Assembly (NCBI GenBank): GCA_029844215.1
Contig: CM056728.1
Location: 60,985,789-61,049,788 of the forward strand
Length of the DNA stretch: 64,000 nucleotides
From: Przewalskia tangutica
Lineage: Eukaryota; Streptophyta; Magnoliopsida; Solanales; Solanaceae
Direction of reading: 5' to 3'
Positions 57,006 through 64,000 of this stretch are shown here, one piece after another. The number at the start of each line of letters is the position of its first letter. Position 1 is the first letter of the stretch. The notes under the pieces were generated by a model that had not been told where the DNA came from, searched no databases, and saw only the letters and a list, made by a program, of their open reading frames with translations. Position numbers and translations under genes: made by a program.

Positions 57006-60000
57006 TGTTACACCCCGTATTTCCAAGAGATTGAAATGAGAACGAACGTATGGAAATAAGATTTGAAAGTTGAAACGAAAAAAAGAATTGTGTTTCCTAA
57101 GGAAAATCTTCCGAACCTCGTGAAGGAAAAAGGTTTGTTAAATGGAATTTGGTTCTCAAAGTTGGTATTTGAGACTTTTTGAATATATTGGAATTTTGGA
57201 TTTTAAATTCCGGATTTGGTCATGTGGGGCCCACGGGAAAATTTTACGGTTTTGTGGGGCCCACAATATTTTTGAGATATTTTGGCCAATTATGGATTTT
57301 TGAGAGATGAAATATTTTTATACCAATGAGAGGGTGACACGTGGCACCCCCCACCCCACTTGTCTTGGTCTTGGAAGACTTTGACCTTAGATATTTTAGA
57401 GACAAGTGGACAAGTGAGCCATGTGGGTCCCACTCCACTTGTCATGCTACACTTGTCCGCATCTTACCCATTGTGATACATTATATATGTATACTTAGAG
57501 ACATTGCAAGACTTCATTTGCACAACACTTAAAAATGTTCCATCTCTTTCCCTCTTCTCTTATGCTCTCGGCCAAGGTTGGCAGATTTCAGCCAATTTTG
57601 GAGAGGTATATCTCCTGGTATACGAGGAGTTTTTAGGTGTTTTAAAAGCCTAAAATGAAGTTTGTCGAGTCTAGTTTCCAACTCAATAAACCGTTCGTCG
57701 ATCGGACATCGGAGTAAAGAGTTATGGACGTCACAAGTTCAGCTGACAAAACAGTGAGCAAAAACGCTACACTAGGCCGAGAATAGAGGGTGAAACCCTA
57801 GGGGTTCCGTCGACTTTTTGGTGATGTAATGTGAAGGTAAGTTGCTAATAAGGTTGTAGGGGATACATATATGTGATTGGATCTTGAAGTAGTGGAGCGA
57901 AACGAAAACTACGGGCCATTGTTGAGCATTCTGCCCGGGACATTTTTGGGCACAAAAATGAGGTAATAGTTCCTCTAAAATTAAAGTAATTGGATATTAC
58001 TTATTGTTATAATGTATATATGAATTCATGTTAAGGAAGAAATTGAAAATAAGATGTGTATGAGGTAGATATGTTGTTGGCCGATTTGAGACAATTTTGT
58101 GCCCTTGGTTTCGTTTGTTATATGGTTGTTGTTATCCACACTTGTCGCATGTTAAAATAAGGTAATATGGTTGTTGATAAGTTGATATGTCATATATGGA
58201 AGTGTTTGAACTCGAATTGGAATAAAATGGATTAAGGAAAAAGTTATCGGATTGTAGTTGTTTTAGCCGAAAAACTGCCCAAAACTGTTAGACGTTGTCG
58301 TATAATTTTATGGACTGTTTTGAGGGTGTGGTTATGCTGGAAAATCATCCCTAATTTGCATGTTTAAGTGTAGTAGTTGCTAATGAAAGTCTTAAGGAAA
58401 TAGGGGTGTGGAAAGGTGTTGAAACGCCTCACATTTTACCCTCGCTATTGTTGGATTACGGACTGTTTTTATGGGCTGATTTGAGGATTGTTTTGTATAA
58501 CTGTGGGGCAGAATTTTACACGTCCAATTAGGCGTGTAATCCCCTTTGGATAACTGTAGGTTGCGCCTTAAATGTGGCTTGTTGGTTGATGAATACGAGC
58601 CTTGGAAAAGGTGGAAAGGTACATAGAAACAAAGGAAGTGTTGCCAAATTTTCCATAGAATTAGAGGCATTATTTGGTATAAGTCTTATACTAGAAAGTA
58701 TGTTATTGATAGAAGTGCTATCGTCGTTATAGGTTGAAGAACGTGTAGCATATTCTACTTGGAATGTGGAATAGACGCTAAGGTTGAAGTACATTGGAGC
58801 ATATTGCTACTTGTCGTGTTGGTTAGTCGTCACGAGGTATGTGAACTTCTTCCTTCTATAGACATGACTTTCCTTGAAGTATACTTGCCTTGTTATTTAG
58901 AGTATACTTGACTTGTTTTCTTGAAGTATACTTGCCTTGTTATTTGGAGTATACTTGACTTGTTTTCTTGAAGTATACTTGCCTTGTTATTTGGAGTATA
59001 CTTGACTTGTTTTCTTGAAGAATACTTGCCTTGTATAGGAAGTATTCATGTTATTAATTTTATGCTAAAGGCATGTGTAGAATATTCCTAAGTTCTTACC
59101 AAGTCTTATGGGGGATGTTGGTAAGAGTCGTTAGGAAGTATTTGAGTCGAGTTGACCTTGGTAAATTACTACACTAATGAGAATAGGTATCAAACAAGCC
59201 ATTGCAGCGTTAATGAAAATGTATCGACAATCAATTATATTGAAATGAGTAGAATTCTCCATCTGCATAGAAACTAAGATAAGACAAAATTATATTACAT
59301 TTTCTAGATCATGGCTGATTTAACAAGATCGTTATAAACGAGAATAACCTATTCACGACTCATAAAAATATTAATTTTGTATGTACATGAGGCTTGATTT
59401 CTGAAAGCACTTGGGACTTGAATTTCGAAAATGTGTAGTAACTCAATTTGAAAAGTATATGTTACTTGATTTAAAGAGAATAAGCTACTTGGTCTTAAAA
59501 GTATAAGTTACTTGAGTTTAAAAAAGTAAGTAACTTGATTTTAATGATGAAAGTACTTTTGGGTCCAACGCCCTAATATTCCATGAAACGATTCTTTTAT
59601 AAAGAATAGATGTACAAAGTACTTTGGGTTCAATTCTCTTACGTGGCATGATAATGCCTTGGTTTTGATAAAAAGGAAAGAGGTAATGGTGCGTTAGTTG
59701 TCTAAAAATGAAGTGGTTATAACGGCTTTATGAGAAGTTTGTTATAACAAGTTTTAGTGGAAAGTCAAGGGATGGTTTAAAATGTTTTAAGGGAATCGTG
59801 TGAGAATGTCCATGATTAAGTCCTTAATATAATACATGATATGTGGCACTTTGAAGTTCAAGATGTTTTAAAGTAACACGTGAGTTCTAGTGCCTTGATT
59901 TGCCAAAACCATGTCTTAGAAGGATACTTGGTACGATAAGTGTCTCGATTTTCTAAATGATGGTTTCAAAATGATACATGTATTGGATCCTACTTCCTAG

Positions 60001-60448
60001 CGATACATGTAGTACTTGGGCTTTCCAAAAATGGAAATTTAGTTCATAAAGTGAATGTACGACTCACGTACATTGTCGTAATGGACTTTAATCCTTAGTA
60101 GTGCAAGGTGTGTTAGTGCCTTGATAGTACTTTGACTTGCTTAAATGATAGTTATTCTATTTTGTGCCTTGATAGTACTTCAGCTTGCCTAAATGGTATT
60201 GTCTTGATTTGTTAAAAAGGAAAGGCATGATATTGTCTTGAATTGTTGAAAAAGAAGGCATGAAAATTGTCTTGGTTTGTTAAAATGATGGTTTATTCAT
60301 TTTATGATGTTGAGAGTCAAATATTTTCTTAACTTGCATATGTTGTTCATGATAGTCATTGGTGCTAGTGTTATGAGTATAAATGTGGGGTAAACCCCCA
60401 AGACGTTATACACCTCCTGAGTATAAATGTGGGGTAAACCCCCATGAC
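57006..60448 (+). repeat. Element B, 3' LTR, first part (3443 bp)
   Basis: It starts TGTTACACCCCGTATTTCCA after the polypurine tract and is almost identical to 41881-45337, including the repeat array (58874-59037), hairpin (from 59094) and island (about 59186-59356). It is interrupted at 60448 by an element-A LTR at the same position and with the same flank ATGAC (60444-60448) as in the 5' LTR. Confidence 0.93.
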
Positions 60449-62406
60449 TGTTACACCCCGTAGTTCCAGAATATGTATGTGAGGACATACGTACGAGAAT
60501 ACAACACTAAGTTCGAAAAGAGAGAAAATTTTGAATTTTCGACGGAAAATATTCCGAACCTCGTGATGGAAAAAGGTTTGTTATTGGGAATTGGATTCTC
60601 AATTTTGGTATTTGGATTTCTGGGAATATAATAGAATTATGGAATTTTATTTCCATATTTGGTCATGTGGGGCCCACCCGGGAAATTTTACGTTTTTGTG
60701 GGGCCCACAAGTTTTTCGAGTTTTAACCATTTATTGAGATTTTGGGGAGATGAAATATTTTGGACCAATAGGAGGGCGACACATGTCACCCCAAGTGGGC
60801 CCATGTTGGGCGTGTAAGGTGTCAAAGTTGACAAGTCTTGTGCAAGATATTTGTGTGGACAAGTGGACTAAGGGACCCACACACACTTGTCCCTAATCTC
60901 AACAACACACATGTTTTAATCATAGCCCTTGGTGGTGCTATATCATCACACTTGTAGGATGAAATCATCTCACACTTAGAATTATTTCAAGACAACAAAA
61001 ACTCTCTCCCTTGAATGGAGCTCTCAGCAATGGCCAAGATCCTTGACCAAGAGTTGTCCAAAAATTCTTAAACTCTAAAGTGTTCTTCCTTGATGTGTTA
61101 GGAAGGTTATTAACCAAGTGTTAGACAATATTTCACACCCCTAGCCTAAAAATCACCCCTTGGCCGAAACCTACAAGGTTTGGAACCTAAAGTGTTCTTC
61201 ACTTTTTGAAGTTGGATCTTGAAGAGGAGTTGGTTAGGAGCTTCTAAGGGTTGCTTGGAACATATTGGAATGTAAGGAATAAGAGCTAAACTTGCTACAG
61301 ATCGACTTTTAGTTCTTGGATTATTTTGGGCTTTTTGAGGTAATGAACTTTGTCCTCTTTGTGAAGTTGGATATTATATATGTTGGTAGTATATAAATGA
61401 GTATGTGATACATGGAAGAAAGATGGAAAAGATTTGGACCTTGTTAAGTTGCTAAAATCGAGAAATTGGCATGCTAGCCATTAAAATGGTAAAAACTTTA
61501 CCTATTACTTGTTGACATGAAGAAATCTTGTTGGTAACAAGTTAAAGTAACTTATATAAAGGTTGGAATATAAGTTGAAGTATTATTAAAGAAGTAATGA
61601 AACAAGTATTGGCATGTTAGCCGAAAACTGGACAGTTTTGATTGTAGTAGTTGGCCAAGAACACCAACTAAAGGACTGAACTAATGGATGGTATTAGTGG
61701 ACTTAATGGACTGTATTTACATTGGACTGTATTTACTTTGGACTGTTTTTACTTTGGACTAATGGACTATTTTTGTATAATTATGGGGCAGAATTTTACA
61801 CGTCCAGTTAAGCGTGTAATCTCCTTTCCATTGCTGATTTATTGCGCCTTAAATGTGGCATGTTGGCTATTGATTTTGGGCCTTGAAAAAGGTGGAAAAG
61901 TATGTAGAAACAGGGAAAGTACTGCCCAATTTTCCTTAGAATATGAGACCTTATGCTTAGATATACTCTACGAAGAGAACTAGAAGTTGATAGACGTGTT
62001 ATGGTTATTATAAGTGGATATTCTACGCGCGGCATACTCGACTTGGCTAGTGGATTAAGCCGAAGATGTATGTGATTCTTTCTATCCTCTTGAGCATGAT
62101 TGTTGTGAAATATATAGTACGGTAGATGTACGTGTGTTAAATGAATTTGGTTTCACTTTGATGTCCTTGACTTGAGTTCTAAATGTTAAGAACCTTGAAT
62201 TATTCTAAAAAGTTATGAATCATTATTCAGAAGGAAATTGATACTTGGTCTTTAAAAGAATAAAGTTCTCTTAATTTCAGAAATGAGTGTGGTTGTCTTT
62301 GGTTGGTTTAAAACATAAAGTGTTATAATGGCTTTATGGGAAGTTAGTTATAGCGACTTTATGAAGATAAAAGAGTGGCTTAATTATTTAATTTAAACTT
62401 GAGACT
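60449..62406 (+). repeat. Second copy of the element-A 5' LTR start, cut by a LINE
   Basis: It starts TGTTACACCCCGTAGTTCCA and follows the 45338 copy for about 1.96 kb, until 'aacttgagact' at 62406. Informative sites group it with the copy at 45338 and not with 51213: 'ccagttaagcgtg' (61804) against 'ccagttaggcgtg', 'gaaagtactgccc' against 'gaagtgctgccc', and 'ccttagaatatg' against 'ccgtagaatatg'. Confidence 0.92.
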
Positions 62407-62532
62407 TTTTTTTTGATCAGGTAAATGGTAATATTAATAATAAAAGAACTGAAATCTTACAATCAATCATTGAGGGTTCTCAATCCTCAACGTAAAAACA
62501 AGAGATGAAGGAGGGGGGGGGGGAATGGGTGA

Positions 62533-62625
62533 TCACTCAGAGGTGATTTTTACAAGAGTGGATGAAATCATAATGATGTTTTGCAAGACGCAGTACCCAC
62601 GGGCATTCCAACAAAGGATTTTCAT
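62533..62625 (-). pseudogene. First codons of LINE ORF2 (endonuclease start), truncated
   Basis: The ATG at 62625-62623 overlaps the ORF1 stop TAA (62627-62625) as TAATG. It opens 'MKILCWNARG', the usual start of the LINE endonuclease domain. After ten or so residues similarity ends, and the frame closes with a TGA near 62533. Nothing of RT remains. Confidence 0.8.
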
Positions 62626-64000
62626 TAGGAAACCATGGAGGGTTTAGGGGTCCCTCCGCGCTTCACTTTTCTTGCTAGACTGGTAATCCTTCTTGTTGTA
62701 ACCTCTGTCCAACCTTCATTTTTATCCTTAGGAGCCAAGGCAGGTGATTCAAAGTTGGTGTGTTCACCATGTTCCAAGATAATGCAACTAGTTGTGGGGT
62801 TGGGTATTTCAATAGAATTCCCGCGAGGGCTCACATCTGAAGTAGTGTGCGGGTTTAAAGGTGTGTTATTCTCAGATTCCATGGTGTTCATTTCAATCCC
62901 CTTGATGCGTAATAGCAATGTCGTAGCTGAACCGTTAAATCATCCATAGGAACTCGTAAGTTCGGTGAGCGACAGGCCCCGTCGGTGGTATAATGAGATT
63001 GAGCTTCCCAACACTTCCGGTATACGCGGTGCAGATTGCACAACATTCCCAAAGATCCTTTAAGATAGAACATTCTACGGAAGATGAGGGTTGGTGGATC
63101 GGATAAAGGGGGCTAGGTGACCCGCAACCAAAGGATGGCAGGACTAGAGGAATCGGCCTTTGCAAGTCGGCTAAAGGCAAATCAATTAGGGCTTCACGAG
63201 AGGAGTTGTTTTGCAATAGGATCTTGCACTTCAAATGATTATGACCAAAAGAGGTACAATGGTAACAATAATCAGGGTAGTTTTCATATTGGACCTTTTG
63301 GACGTATCTTCGATTGTCGGGTAGTTTAACTCCAAATTCGTGGACCGGTTTCTTACTAACATCAACTTCCACTAACACTCTTGCATAGTTCATCTTAGAC
63401 CTTTCCTTGGTAAATTGATCCGTGTAGAGGGGTTTCCCTACGCGTGATGCAATTTTGCTAAGGCCTGAGGCACTCCAAACAGACAGGGGGATCTCATGGA
63501 AAGTGACCCAGATAGGGATATCCATGAATAAGTCATCTGTTAATAGAATTCCCTTATCAATTGGTTTTAACATCATTGTTTTGCGAAGGTCATGTAGGGC
63601 CTCCGTTGAGCACATTAGTGCTCTTCCTCCGTCATGAATTTGAATATTGTCCATCCTTTGCCGTAGGGGATGATCGACACTTAACTCCCAACCTTTCACA
63701 ATAGAATTCAGCTTTCTCTTCCGGAAAGGGCGTGAAGCGACCTATGAGGCAATATCCCATGTTTCAATGAAGGGACTTCATCCGCTGATTCTAGTTCTAC
63801 ATCTTCTCTTGGCGATCAATGAATTGAAGTTGTAATCCTTTGCCTCAAGTCCGAACCCGCAAAGACACTCGCATAGGTTTTCTTTTGCGGGTGGGGCCAT
63901 TGTGACGGAGTGAGGCATAGCGCCTTTAGAGGGCTTCTTGGATGGAAGCGGGTCATGAGAACTGAAATCATCGGAAGGTAAATGAACATCAGGCCTATTA
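62625..64000 (-). pseudogene. LINE ORF1 (DUF4283 plus CCHC zinc knuckle)
   Basis: The minus strand carries, in order, the remnant 'MAPPAKENLCECLCGFGLE' (near 63890) and 'CLIGRFTPFPERK' (near 63745) in other frames. Then comes a DUF4283-like domain from 63699 ('KGWELSVDHPLRQRMDNI', 'IPIWVTFHEIPLSVW' near 63520, 'ASRVGKPLYTDQFTKERSKM' near 63440, 'YARVLVEVDVSKKPV' near 63380). The CX2CX4HX4C knuckle is at 63226-63267. A stop at 62935 and a frame change precede the C-terminal part (62918-62625), which holds 'NEGWTEVTTRRITSLARK' (near 62710). ORF1 proteins bind LINE RNA. Frames are broken near 63700, 63720 and 62930. Confidence 0.88.

Larger units (their letters stand above)
62407..64000 (-). mobile_element. 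LINE (L1-type) derivative with ORF1 and only the start of ORF2
   Basis: Inserted in minus orientation. A T run at 62406-62414 is its poly(A) tail, preceded on the minus strand by 'attaccatttacctgatc', a common solanaceous LINE 3' end. ORF1 spans about 62625 to beyond 64000. ORF2 has its first ~30 codons (62625-62533), and then the 3' untranslated region begins. Endonuclease and RT domains are deleted. A G10 run (about 62513-62523) is present. The 5' end lies outside the window. Confidence 0.88.

Noticed and set aside
43281..58794. Antisense frames repeated in both element-B LTRs (43281/58392, 43417/58528)
   Set aside because: Conserved only through LTR identity; no motif, and antisense to the element.
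46571..62035. A 99-codon frame found in all three element-A LTRs (46571, 52448, 61684) and its antisense partner
   Set aside because: The copies are recent duplicates of one LTR, so shared openness is expected. The same region in older LTRs (near 15200) is not open.

Overview
This window looks like repeat-filled plant nuclear DNA. The best guess is a Solanaceae genome: there is a TS-like SINE with a TTG-type tail, Tekay/del-like gypsy LTRs that start TGTTACACCCCGTA and end GTGACA, an Ogre/Tat-type primer-binding site, and a typical solanaceous miniature inverted-repeat element. I found no convincing host gene, no tRNA or rRNA gene and no CRISPR-like array. Nearly every long reading frame belongs to a decayed retrotransposon or is an open frame inside a tandem repeat.

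Left part (1-7.5 kb). Two head-to-tail pieces of a forward gypsy LTR (1-1857 and 1858-4327) end against the first ~1 kb of the same LTR family in reverse (4328-5336). That reverse LTR lies on a fragment of a plus-strand Copia element (5337-~6471). Then comes ~1.1 kb with nothing recognisable.

Middle-left (7.5-21 kb). A minus-strand, Sirevirus-like Copia element (7564-21053, target duplication ATTAT) holds gag, protease, integrase, RT/RNase H and an extra ORF region downstream of pol. A 3.6-kb solo gypsy LTR (14147-17767, target duplication TTAAT) splits its polyprotein.

Middle (21-29 kb). A SINE (21458-21640), a plus-strand Tork-like Copia element with no recognisable gag (21675-27833, target duplication TTTAC), and a ~430-bp inverted-repeat element (28373-28803).

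Middle-right (29-42 kb). A minus-strand Ogre/Tat-like gypsy element without pol (29070-38599, target duplication GTCCC) carries a ~29-bp minisatellite of more than 40 units. Next to it is the 3' half of a minus-strand Copia element (38687-41880).

Right part (42-64 kb). The Copia element is broken by gypsy element B (LTR start 41881), which has essentially no coding sequence. B's 5' LTR contains a complete gag-only gypsy element A (45338-54925). B's 3' LTR (from 57006) contains the beginning of an A LTR at exactly the same nucleotide (60449), so the composite was duplicated. A LINE with ORF1 and only the first codons of ORF2 (62407 to window end, minus strand) cuts the second A copy.

The parts interact only as parasites do. 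The non-autonomous elements (A, B, Ogre-like, gag-less Tork, LINE derivative) keep ends, primer sites and polypurine tracts but would need enzymes from relatives elsewhere. Inferred insertion order on the right: old LTR remnant, then Copia 3, B, A, duplication of the composite, LINE. The Ogre-like element entered the old LTR separately.
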